Of a stretch of DNA of 29,121 nucleotides, positions 6,746 to 14,715 are shown piece by piece; the stretch's first letter is position 1; every line of letters begins with the position of its first letter. The notes under the pieces are model-generated. The model did no database searches. It was not told the origin of the DNA and worked only from the letters and a program-made list of their open reading frames with translations. Made by a program: the position numbers and the translations under genes. This DNA is from CAYQLT01 sp964418425 (GTDB taxonomy: Bacteria > Bacillota > Limnochordia > Limnochordales > Geochordaceae), in NCBI GenBank assembly GCA_964418425.1, contig CAYQLT010000031.1, positions 1 through 29,121 of the forward strand, in the 5' to 3' direction.

Positions 6746-8479
6746 ATGCCGGCCATGGAGGCGGTCATCAAGGTTCTGGAGTCGGAAGGGGTCCAGGTGA
6801 TCTTCGGCATCCCGGGAGCCGCCATCTTACCCTTTTACAAGGCCCTTCAGTTCAGCTCCATCCGCCACCTGACCATGCGCCACGAAGAGGGGGCCACCCA
6901 CGCGGCCGACGGCTATGCCCGGGCATCGGGGCGGGTGGGGGTGGCCGTCGGTACGTCGGGGCCGGCCGGCACCAACATGGTGACGGGGCTGTACACGGCC
7001 TGGGCGGACTCCATCCCCATCCTCACCATCACGGGCCAGGCGCCCACCTCGATGCTGCACAAGGAAGGTTTCCAGGCTGTGGACATCGCCGAGATCGTCC
7101 GGCCGGTGGTCAAGAAGAGCTATCTCGTGCGGGAGGCGGCCCAGCTCCCGTGGGTCTTCCGGGAGGCGTTCCGGGTGATGCGGGAGGGGCGGCCCGGCCC
7201 CGTTCACATCGACCTCCCCCTGGACGTGCAGCGGGCGGAGATCGAGTACGACCCAGAGGTGGACGGCCCGCTTCCCGTCCACCGTCCCGGGCCCAACCCG
7301 CGGGCCATCGAGAAGGCCCTGGACATGCTGCTGGCCGCCGAGCGGCCCATACTGCTGGCGGGAGGCGGCGTAATCCTGGCCGATGCGTCCGATGCGCTGG
7401 TCGCCCTGGCCGAATACCTGCAGGTGCCCGTCATCCCCACCCTGATGGGGTGGGGGAGCATCCCGGCCGACCACCCGCTGTACGTCGGCCTGGCCGGCAT
7501 CCAGACCCAGACCCTGGCCGGCAACCGGGCCTTCCTGGAGTCGGATCTGGTGCTGGCGGTGGGCGCTCGGTTCGCCGAGCGGCACACGGGCGCGCTGGAC
7601 GTCTACAGGGGCTCCCGCAAGTTCATCCACATCGACATCGAGCCGACCCAGATCGGGCGCATCTTCGGACCCGACCTGGGAATCGTGGCGGACGCCAGGC
7701 TGGCCCTGGAGGCCCTTCTGGAGGCCGCACGCCGCCGGACCGCCCCCCGGCCGCCGTCGGCCTGGGTGCGGCGTGTGCAGGAGCTTAGACGGCGGTTGCG
7801 GCGCAAGATGGACTTCGATCACGTGCCCATCAAGCCCCCCCGGGTGTTTGCCGCCATCAACGAGTATTTCGGGCCCGACACCCTCTTCGTCACCGCCATC
7901 GGGCTGTACCAGATCTGGTCAGGCCAGTTCCAGCAGGTCTACAAGCCGCGCCACTACCTGGTCTGCGGGCAGGCGGGGCCGCTGGGCTGGGAGGTGCCGG
8001 CGTGCCTGGGAGCGAAGCTGGCCCGGCCGGACCTGCAGGTGGTGGGTGTGGTGGGGGACTACTCCTTCCAGTTTCTGATGGAGGAAGTGGCCGTGGCCGT
8101 GCAGTACCGGGTCCCCTACGTGCTCATCATGCTCAACAACGGCTACCTGGGTCTGATCCGCCAGCCGCAGAAATACCAGTACGGGATGAACTTCGCGGTG
8201 GACATCTCGTACGACGGCGGGTACGGGATGGATCACGTGAAGGTGATGGAAGGGATGGGGGCCCTGGGGCGGCGAGTGGAGCGGCCGGAGGAGCTGCGGG
8301 AGGCCTTCGAGTGGGCGGTGCGGGAGTCCGAGCGTGCCCGCCGGCCCGCCCTGGTGGAGGTGCTCATCGAGCGGGAGGCCGATGCGGCCATGGGGCCCGC
8401 GCTGGACCAGATCCGGGAGTTCGAACCTGTGGAGGAGTTGCCCGAGCAACAGCCCGCAGAGGTGGCGGCCGCCCGCTGA
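6746..8479 (+). CDS. gcl: Glyoxylate carboligase (tartronate-semialdehyde synthase)
   Basis: Thiamine-diphosphate enzyme that joins two glyoxylates into tartronate semialdehyde and releases CO2. It has 577 residues from the ATG right after the gap; comparison with E. coli Gcl (593) suggests that about three codons are lost in the gap. The whole length matches Gcl: GIPGAAILPFYKAL, AVGTSGPAGTNMVTGLYTAW, LMGWGSIPADHPLY, FIHIDIEPTQIGR, GQAGPLGWEVPA, the ThDP/Mg motif GDYSFQFLMEE, NNGYLGLIRQ and GYGMDHVKV. One residue stands out: E47 (codon 6884-6886, RHEEGATH) occupies the place of Val51 in E. coli Gcl. The next genes convert glycolate to its substrate and its product to glycerate. An acetolactate synthase is less likely, because the C-terminal half is Gcl-like throughout. 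Confidence 0.93.
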   Translation: MPAMEAVIKVLESEGVQVIFGIPGAAILPFYKALQFSSIRHLTMRHEEGATHAADGYARASGRVGVAVGTSGPAGTNMVTGLYTAWADSIPILTITGQAPTSMLHKEGFQAVDIAEIVRPVVKKSYLVREAAQLPWVFREAFRVMREGRPGPVHIDLPLDVQRAEIEYDPEVDGPLPVHRPGPNPRAIEKALDMLLAAERPILLAGGGVILADASDALVALAEYLQVPVIPTLMGWGSIPADHPLYVGLAGIQTQTLAGNRAFLESDLVLAVGARFAERHTGALDVYRGSRKFIHIDIEPTQIGRIFGPDLGIVADARLALEALLEAARRRTAPRPPSAWVRRVQELRRRLRRKMDFDHVPIKPPRVFAAINEYFGPDTLFVTAIGLYQIWSGQFQQVYKPRHYLVCGQAGPLGWEVPACLGAKLARPDLQVVGVVGDYSFQFLMEEVAVAVQYRVPYVLIMLNNGYLGLIRQPQKYQYGMNFAVDISYDGGYGMDHVKVMEGMGALGRRVERPEELREAFEWAVRESERARRPALVEVLIEREADAAMGPALDQIREFEPVEELPEQQPAEVAAAR

Positions 8480-8522
8480 ACGAAATGGGGGGCCATCCTG
8501 ACGCGGCGCCGGCCGGCGGGCC

Positions 8523-9971
8523 GTGGGGGGGGGGACGCAGGCGGTGGAGTGGGTCCAGGAGCTTGCCCGCATCTACCCCAAGGGGGCCTGGCTGGCCGAA
8601 GAGGCCGCCCTGAGTGCCTACGAGTGCGACGGGCTCACCGCGGTGCGCCAGCGCCCGGCGGTCGTGGTCTTCCCCACCACCACCGAACAGGTGGTGGCCA
8701 CGGTGAAGCTGTGCCGGCGGCTGGGAATCCCGTTCGTGGCCCGGGGAAGCGGCACGAGCCTGTCGGGCGGGTCGGTGCCCGTGCCGGGTGGGGTGGTGCT
8801 GGCGCTCAACCGGATGAACCGCATCCTGGAGCTGGATGCCGAGAACCTGCGGGCCGTGGTGCAACCGGGCGTCATCAACGCGCAGGTCTCCCGGGCGGCC
8901 GAGCCGTACGGGCTTTACTATGCGCCGGACCCGTCGAGCCAGGTCATCTGCACCGTGGGGGGCAACGTGGCCTTCAACTCCGGGGGGGCGCACTGCCTCA
9001 AGTACGGGATGACGTCCAACCACGTGCTGGGCCTGAAGGTGGTGCTGCCGGACGGCGAGGTGGAGCAGCTGGGCAGCGGCACCCTGGAGGTGGCGGGGCC
9101 GGATCTGCCGGGGCTGTTCGTGGGCTCGGAGGGGCTGATGGGGATCGCGGTGGAGATCACCGTGCGCCTGCTGCCCAAGCCCGAGGCGGTGAAGACCGTG
9201 CTGGCGGCCTACGCCAGCCTGGAGCAGGCCGGTGAGGCCGTCGCCTCGGTGGTGCAAAGCGGGCTGCTTCCGGCCGCGCTGGAGATCATGGATCGCCTGG
9301 CCATCGAGGCGGCGGAGGCGGCGGTGCAGGCGGGATATCCCGCCGGGGCGCAGGCGCTGCTCATCGTGGAGCTGGATGGGCCCCGCGAGGAGGTGGAGGC
9401 CGACTTCGAGCGGCTTTTGGGGGTCATCCGGCATTCCGGGGCGCAGGAGGTTCGGGTGGCCCGGGATGCGGAGGACCGGATGCGCATCTGGAAGGGACGC
9501 AAGGGAGCGTTCTCCGCGGTGGGTCGGCTCAGCCCCGACTACCTGGTGCAGGACGGCGTGGTGCCCCGCACCCGGCTGGGCAGGGTGCTGGGTGAGATTG
9601 AGCGGCTGTCGGCGGCGTACGGCATCCGGGTGGCCAATGTGTTTCACGCCGGCGACGGCAATCTGCACCCGCTCATCTTATATGACGGCCGGGAGCCCGA
9701 GGCCCGGGAGAGGGCGGAAGCCCTGGCCGGCGAGATCCTGCGCCTGTGCATCCGGCTGGGGGGTTCCATCACCGGCGAGCACGGGGTCGGGCTGGAGAAG
9801 CGCCAGTACCTGACGGAGATGTTCGAGCCGGCGGACGTGGAGGCCATGCGCCGCATCCGTCTGGCACTGGACCCCACCGAGATCGCCAACCGGGGGAAGA
9901 TGCTCGTGACCGATCCGGCGGGCGCCCGGCAGCAGTCCGCCGCAGCGCACTCGCCAGCGGGGGTCCACTGA
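8523..9971 (+). CDS. glcD: Glycolate oxidase FAD subunit GlcD
   Basis: Catalytic FAD subunit of membrane-linked glycolate dehydrogenase, which oxidises glycolate (or lactate-like acids) to the 2-oxo acid. It has 482 residues (E. coli 499). The PCMH-type FAD domain shows PFVARGSGTSLSGG and DPSSQVICTVGGNVAFNSGG; the C-terminal FAD-oxidase domain has FHAGDGNLHPLI and GSITGEHGVGLEKR, the usual metal and substrate site. The start is doubtful: GTG 8523 is followed by ten G, and GTG 8544 has that G-run as a possible Shine-Dalgarno site. It lies 43 bp after gcl and 3 bp before glcE. D-lactate dehydrogenases share the fold, but glcE, glcF and gcl beside it favour glycolate. Confidence 0.93.
   Translation: MGGGTQAVEWVQELARIYPKGAWLAEEAALSAYECDGLTAVRQRPAVVVFPTTTEQVVATVKLCRRLGIPFVARGSGTSLSGGSVPVPGGVVLALNRMNRILELDAENLRAVVQPGVINAQVSRAAEPYGLYYAPDPSSQVICTVGGNVAFNSGGAHCLKYGMTSNHVLGLKVVLPDGEVEQLGSGTLEVAGPDLPGLFVGSEGLMGIAVEITVRLLPKPEAVKTVLAAYASLEQAGEAVASVVQSGLLPAALEIMDRLAIEAAEAAVQAGYPAGAQALLIVELDGPREEVEADFERLLGVIRHSGAQEVRVARDAEDRMRIWKGRKGAFSAVGRLSPDYLVQDGVVPRTRLGRVLGEIERLSAAYGIRVANVFHAGDGNLHPLILYDGREPEARERAEALAGEILRLCIRLGGSITGEHGVGLEKRQYLTEMFEPADVEAMRRIRLALDPTEIANRGKMLVTDPAGARQQSAAAHSPAGVH
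8525..8534 (+). repeat. Run of ten G at the glcD start
   Basis: G10 lies directly at the proposed GTG start. One extra G would put the upstream ATG 8485 in frame with glcD. It may act as a Shine-Dalgarno site for GTG 8544, may vary by slippage, or may be a sequencing error. Confidence 0.7.
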
Positions 9972-9974
9972 CAC

Positions 9975-11296
9975 GTGGCGCAGGGTGCATCCGGGGTGAT
10001 CCGGCCGGGCAGCGTGCAGGAGGCCCGCGAGGTGGTGCGAAGCCTGCCGCGGGTGGTGCCCCGGGGTGGGGGCACCAAGTGGGGCCTGGCGGACTGTGGC
10101 GACGGCGCGGCGGTGGTGGAGAGCGCCGGGCTGTCCGGAATCGTGGAGTACGACCCCGCCGAGTTCACCTTCACGGCCCTGGCCGGAACGCCCGTCGCCC
10201 AAGTTCAGGAGCTTCTGGCGGCGCACCAGCAGTACCTTCCCTTCGACCCGCCGTTCGTGGAGGCCGGCGCCACCCTGGGGGGAGTGGTGGCGTCGGGCAT
10301 CGCAGGCCCCTGCCGGTTGCGGTTCGGCGGGGTGAGGGACTTCATCCTGGGGGTTCGTTTCATAGACGGCCGGGGAGAGCTGGTGCGGGGTGGAGGTCGG
10401 GTGGTGAAGAACGCCGCCGGCTTCGACCTGCCCAAGTTCCTCTGCGGAAGCCTCGGCCGGATGGGGTTCATCGTCGAGGTTACCTTCAAGGTGTTCCCCC
10501 GGCCCGAAGCGTTTGCCACGGTATGCCTGCCCTTCGAGGAACTGGCCCCGGCAGCCCAGGCCGCTCGGGCCCTTTTGCACAGCCCCCTGGAACCCCATGC
10601 NNNNNNNNNNNNNNNNNNNNNNNNNNNNNNNNNNNNNNNNNNNNNNNNNNNNNNNNNNNNNNNNNNNNNNNNNNNNNNNNNNNNNNNNNNNNNNNNNNNN
10701 CCCCGGCAGCCCAGGCCGCTCGGGCCCTTTTGCACAGCCCCCTGGAACCCCATGCTGTGGAACTGGCGGCCGCAAGCAGCTGGTCGGCGGTGACGCAAGA
10801 GCTGCCGGGTGGCGCGCAGGTCCCGGCGGCCGAGAGGGGCTGGATGCTGGCCGTGCGGGTCGGCGGGCCGGCTGCCGCCATGGCCCCCTGGCTTGCCCGG
10901 ATCCAGCAGCGGGTGGGCCGCCGCGGCCAGCTTCTGGAGGGGCAGGCGGAGGCGGCGCTGTGGCGGCGCCTGAGGGACCTGGCGTGGATCGGGGCCGATG
11001 CGGCGGCGGTGGTCCGGCTTCACACCCTTCCTACTCGGCTGGTGGAGCTGGACAGCGTGCTGGCGGCGGCGGGCGCAGGGCGTCATTACAGCCTGGGCGG
11101 GCATCTGGCGTGGGCGCACTTCCACGAAAGCCCCGATTGGGATGGGCTGGCCGGCCGCCTGAGCGGGCTGGGAGCGGCTGCCGTGGTGCTGCGGGGAGCG
11201 CCGCCGTCCCGGGTGTGGCTGGCGGGGATCGCAGGCGCCGGGTTCTGGCAGAAGGTGAAGGCGGCCCTGGATCCCGAAGGGCGCTTCGGAGGCTGA
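9975..11296 (+). CDS. glcE: Glycolate oxidase subunit GlcE (intact once the false gap is removed)
   Basis: Second FAD-domain subunit of glycolate dehydrogenase; it works with GlcD and passes electrons towards GlcF and quinone. It starts at GTG 9975, just behind the glcD stop. The N-terminal FAD-binding part has VPRGGGTKWG, GGVVASGIAGPCRLRFGG and VVKNAAGFDLPKF. The frame seems to break at the N-run, but bases 10546-10600 recur exactly at 10701-10755. Deleting 155 bp (100 N plus one copy) brings frame 0 into frame 2 and gives one protein of 388 residues, reading SPLEPHAVELAAASS across the join. E. coli GlcE is about 350 residues. It is not a pseudogene. Confidence 0.92.
10546..10755. repeat. 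55-bp contig-end duplication around the glcE gap
   Basis: The last 55 bases before the N-run (10546-10600) equal the first 55 after it (10701-10755). This is the mark of two contigs that overlap by one 55-mer and were scaffolded instead of merged. The biological sequence has one copy and no gap. Confidence 0.95.
10601..10700. other. False assembly gap (100 N) in glcE
   Basis: N-run between two identical 55-bp flanks. The real distance is negative: the flanks overlap. Confidence 0.97.
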
Positions 11297-11324
11297 GGCG
11301 AGACGGAGGAGGCAGTGAGCGCCC

Positions 11325-12671
11325 ATGCAGCATCGGGTGCCGGTGGATCGGATGGGGCCCCTGGGAGGACGGATGGGCGCGGCGATCCAGGCGTGCGTGC
11401 ACTGCGGCTTTTGCCTGGCCACCTGCCCGACCTACCTGGTGTTGGGCGAAGAGCTGGATTCGCCACGGGGCCGCATCTACCTGATGAAGGGGATGCTGGA
11501 AGGCCAGCTTGCGGAGCAGGGTGAAGCGGCCGAGGCGGTCTCCCGCTGCCTGGGGTGCCTCTCGTGCGTCAGCGCCTGCCCTTCGGGGGTACGCTACGAC
11601 CACCTCATCACGGGGTTCCGGCACCGCATGTGGGTCGGGCGGCCGCCCGGCCGCCCCGGCAGGCGCCTGTTCACCCTGGCCCTCATGGAGGTGCTCTCCT
11701 ATCCGGGCCGCTTTCGGGTGGCGGCTCGGGCCGGGCGGCTGGCCCGGCGGTTGGGGGGTCTGGTTCCGGCACGGCTTCGCCGCGCCGCCGAGCTCTTGCC
11801 TGCGGCGTTGCCGCCGCCGCAGCGGCTGTCGGGAGTGTATCGCCCCTCCGGCCGCCCCAGGGGGAGGGTCGCCTTGCTGGCCGGTTGCGTGCAGCAGGTG
11901 CTGGCACCGGCCATCAACCTGGCCGCGGTCGAGCTGCTCAACCGGTGCGGCGTCGAGGTGGTGGTGCCGGCCGCCCAGGGGTGCTGCGGGGCCCTGGCCA
12001 TGCACGCCGGGCTTCTGGAGATGGCCCGCCGCCTTGCCCGCCGCAACCTGCAGGTATTTGACCCCGCTTCCGTGGACGCCATCGTGACCACGGCAGCCGG
12101 CTGCGGGTCGGCCATGAAGGAGTACCCGCTGTTGTTCGCCGGCCAGCCCGATGAGGCCGGGGCCCGCGCCTTTGCCGAGCGGGTTCGGGACGTGAGCGAG
12201 TACCTGGCGGCTTTGGGGGACCTGCCCCCGGCCCGCCTGCCCCACCCGACCCGGGTGGCCTACCAGGACGCCTGCCACCTGGCCCACGCCCAGGGGATCC
12301 GCCAGCCGCCCCGCCGCCTGTTGAGCCAGGTGGAAAACCTGGAGCTGGTGGAACTGGCGGAGCCGGACATCTGCTGCGGCTCGGCGGGTACTTACAACAT
12401 CGAACATCCGGACATCTCGCGGGAGCTTGGGCGCCGGAAGGTGCACACCATCGCCGCCAGCGGAGCCGAACTGGTGGTGACGGGCAACATCGGGTGCATG
12501 GTGCAGATCGCCTTGGGGCTGGGCCGGGAAGGCTCCCAGGTACGGGTGGCGCACCTGGTGGAGCTGCTGGCGCAGGCGAGCCGGGCGGCCGAGGATGGCG
12601 GCCGGCAGCGGCTGGCCGCAGCGGTCCTATCGGGTGCGGGCGCGTCCGGCCAACCCCCTGCCTCACCCTGA
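11325..12671 (+). CDS. glcF: Glycolate oxidase iron-sulfur subunit GlcF
   Basis: Electron-transfer subunit of glycolate dehydrogenase, which passes electrons from the FAD subunits to the quinone pool at the membrane. It has 448 residues (E. coli 407). Two ferredoxin-type 4Fe-4S motifs lie near the N-terminus: CVHCGFCLATCP and CLGCLSCVSACP. Two CCG-type domains follow, with QGCCGALAMHAG and DICCGSAGTYN plus the paired cysteines VLLAGCVQQ-like ALLAGCVQQ and YQDACHLAH. ATG 11325 follows GGAGGAGG (11305-11312) with a 12-nt spacer, a little long. The proline/arginine-rich stretch around residues 100-170 is longer than in E. coli. It is 28 bp behind glcE. Confidence 0.94.
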   Translation: MQHRVPVDRMGPLGGRMGAAIQACVHCGFCLATCPTYLVLGEELDSPRGRIYLMKGMLEGQLAEQGEAAEAVSRCLGCLSCVSACPSGVRYDHLITGFRHRMWVGRPPGRPGRRLFTLALMEVLSYPGRFRVAARAGRLARRLGGLVPARLRRAAELLPAALPPPQRLSGVYRPSGRPRGRVALLAGCVQQVLAPAINLAAVELLNRCGVEVVVPAAQGCCGALAMHAGLLEMARRLARRNLQVFDPASVDAIVTTAAGCGSAMKEYPLLFAGQPDEAGARAFAERVRDVSEYLAALGDLPPARLPHPTRVAYQDACHLAHAQGIRQPPRRLLSQVENLELVELAEPDICCGSAGTYNIEHPDISRELGRRKVHTIAASGAELVVTGNIGCMVQIALGLGREGSQVRVAHLVELLAQASRAAEDGGRQRLAAAVLSGAGASGQPPASP

Positions 12672-12737
12672 GCGACAGGCCCTGCGTCATCCCGTGCCGG
12701 AGCCCGTCGTGGCATATCACAGCGGGAGGGATCCCTG

Positions 12738-13828
12738 TTGAGCGTCAAGCGAGCGGAACCGGGCAAGACCACCATCGGTTTCATCGGCCTCGGCATCATG
12801 GGCCGCCCCATGGCCCTCAATCTGCTCAAAGCCGGATACCGGCTGAGGGTTCACAACCGAAGCCGACCTGCGGTGGNNNNNNNNNNNNNNNNNNNNNNNN
12901 NNNNNNNNNNNNNNNNNNNNNNNNNNNNNNNNNNNNNNNNNNNNNNNNNNNNNNNNNNNNNNNNNNNNNNNNNNNNCTGCTCAAAGCCGGATACCGGCTG
13001 AGGGTTCACAACCGAAGCCGACCTGCGGTGGAGGCGCTGGCCGAGCGGGGCGCTGTCGCCACCTCCTCCCCCAAGGAGGCGGCCACCGGGGCTGACGTGG
13101 TCATCACCATGCTTCCGGACTCGCCGGATGTACAGCAGGTGGTAATGGGGCCCTCCGGGGTTCGGGAGGGCCTGGCGGCGGGCGGCGTCCTCATCGATAT
13201 GAGCACCATCTCCCCCATGGTCACCCGCGAGCTGGCCGCCGAGCTGGGGCGGCAGGGGATCCACATGCTGGACGCCCCCGTCAGCGGCGGCGAGCGGGGC
13301 GCCATCGAGGGGACGCTTTCCATCATGGTGGGCGGCGCACCCGAGGTGTTCGAAGCGTGCCGGCCCATCTTTGAGGCCATGGGTCGCAACATCGTCTACA
13401 TCGGGGAGAGCGGCGCGGGGCAGGTGGCCAAGGCCTGCAACCAGGTGGTGGTGGGCATCACCATCCAGGCGGTGAGCGAGGCCCTCAACCTGGCCGCCAG
13501 AGCCGGGGTCGACCCGGGGCGGGTGCGGGAGGCCCTGCTGGGGGGCTTTGCGGGCAGCCGGATCCTGGAGGTGCACGGCCAGCGCATGCTGGAACGCAAC
13601 TTCCGTCCGGGGTTCAAGGCCAGACTTCACCGCAAGGATCTGGGCATCGCGCTCTCCACGGGACGGGCGCTGGGGGTACCCCTGGTGGCGACGGCGCTGG
13701 TGGACCAGCTCCTGGGGACGCTGGTGGCCAGGGGCCGGGGCGACTGGGACCACTCCGCGTTGTTTGCCCTGGCCGACGAAATGGCCGGAGGACAGGTGGG
13801 TCAGGAGGCGGGCGGTTCAAACCAGTAG
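12738..13828 (+). CDS. garR: Tartronate semialdehyde reductase (intact once the false gap is removed)
   Basis: 2-hydroxy-3-oxopropionate reductase: reduces tartronate semialdehyde with NAD(P)H to glycerate, the step after Gcl. The start is TTG 12738 behind GGGAGGG. The Rossmann motif GFIGLGIMGRPMA comes before the N-run; DAPVSGGERGAIEGTLSIMVGG, the catalytic-Lys segment GQVAKACNQVVVG and HRKDLGIAL come after it. The flanks share 55 bases (12822-12876 and 12977-13031); deleting 155 bp joins frame 0 to frame 2 and restores 311 residues, with NRSRPAVEALAERG across the join. Other beta-hydroxyacid dehydrogenases (3-hydroxyisobutyrate) look similar; the operon decides. The last 28 bp overlap the convergent gene. 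Confidence 0.92.
12822..13031. repeat. 55-bp contig-end duplication around the garR gap
   Basis: Bases 12822-12876 equal 12977-13031 exactly. The length is the same 55 as at glcE, so both come from the assembly k-mer and not from biology. Confidence 0.95.
12877..12976. other. False assembly gap (100 N) in garR
   Basis: N-run between two identical 55-bp flanks, which in fact overlap. Confidence 0.97.
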
Positions 13829-14526
13829 TCCCGGTATGCGACCCGTATCCGGATCCCGAGGGGCTTCAGCAGCACCTCCTGGAGGTCCAAAACCGTATAC
13901 GGGCCCACCTGGCGGTACGTCTGGTCGATGACCAGGGTTCCCCACGGGTAGCTCAGCTCCAGGTGCGTCACCAGGCCGCTGCCCTGCTCCACCCACAGCC
14001 GCACCCGGCGGGCCCCCGGCTGCCCTGGCCGGGGGTGCGCCTCCACCACCCAGGCCGGTTCTCCCGAGGCCAGGAACGTCTGGCCCGCCAGGGAGACCTG
14101 GTAGGCGTCCAGCAGCTCGGCCGCCTCGACCAGGGCCAGCTGCAGGCGTTTGGGGATGAACCAGGGGGCGTCCTCGGCCTCCACCACGATCCGGTCGCTC
14201 TCTTTGCTCACCAGGGCGGAGAACCGGTAGAGGCGACCAAAGGCTGACACCTCGAAGACCTGTCGCACCCTGGCGCGCCGCTCCACCAGGCGGGTGGTGC
14301 GCCGGGCCTCGGCGAGCACCTGCTGGAGGAGGGTCTCGTCGTCGCCGGGGGGCACGCCCTGGGGCCGGGTGGTCGGGGCCGCTTGTGGCCGCTGGGTGAG
14401 CCCGACGGCCGTGTCGGCTCCGGCTGCCAAGGCTGACCCCACCACCGTCAGGGCCGCGACGCAGACGGAGACTGCTGCCCGGCTGAACTGCAAGCCGAAA
14501 CGCCCCCGCGAACGTCTGGTTTTCAC
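13801..14526 (-). CDS. Secreted LolA/RseB-like protein of unknown role
   Basis: Predicted exported protein, 241 residues from GTG 14526. The basic start (KTRRSRGRFGLQ) and hydrophobic stretch AAVSVCVAALTVVGSALAAGA look like a Sec signal peptide. The mature part (about residues 65-240) is beta-rich, with YRFSALVSKESDRIVVEAED, QTFLASGEPAWVVEAHPRP, VRLWVEQGSGLVTHLELSY and a C-terminal YRDYWFEPPAS; the pattern recalls the lipoprotein-carrier/MucB-RseB N-terminal fold, but I see no decisive motif. There is no lipobox. The frame stays open up to ATG 14754, but that extension is low-complexity and reaches into the nuclease gene on the other strand. Its stop overlaps garR tail to tail by 28 bp. No partner sigma factor is nearby. 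Confidence 0.65.
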   Translation of the reverse strand: MKTRRSRGRFGLQFSRAAVSVCVAALTVVGSALAAGADTAVGLTQRPQAAPTTRPQGVPPGDDETLLQQVLAEARRTTRLVERRARVRQVFEVSAFGRLYRFSALVSKESDRIVVEAEDAPWFIPKRLQLALVEAAELLDAYQVSLAGQTFLASGEPAWVVEAHPRPGQPGARRVRLWVEQGSGLVTHLELSYPWGTLVIDQTYRQVGPYTVLDLQEVLLKPLGIRIRVAYRDYWFEPPAS

Positions 14527-14715
14527 GGGGGTGCAGTTCGGCGGGGCCGTTCCGGGCTCCTCGCAGGCGGCCCGGGGGACTCTCGGCCGGCCGCTCGCTC
14601 GTAGGCACCCTTCGTCTTCTCGTTCTCGCAGGTGGGGCAGGAAGGGTCCTGCGGGACCGGGCAGGAGTCCCGTCCGGCGGGGCGAATGGGTGCGGATGCG
14701 GCGGGGGGCGGGTGT

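Noticed and set aside
9975..13828. glcE and garR as frameshifted pseudogenes
   Set aside because: The apparent shifts are made by duplicated 55-bp contig ends plus 100 N; collapsing them restores full proteins.
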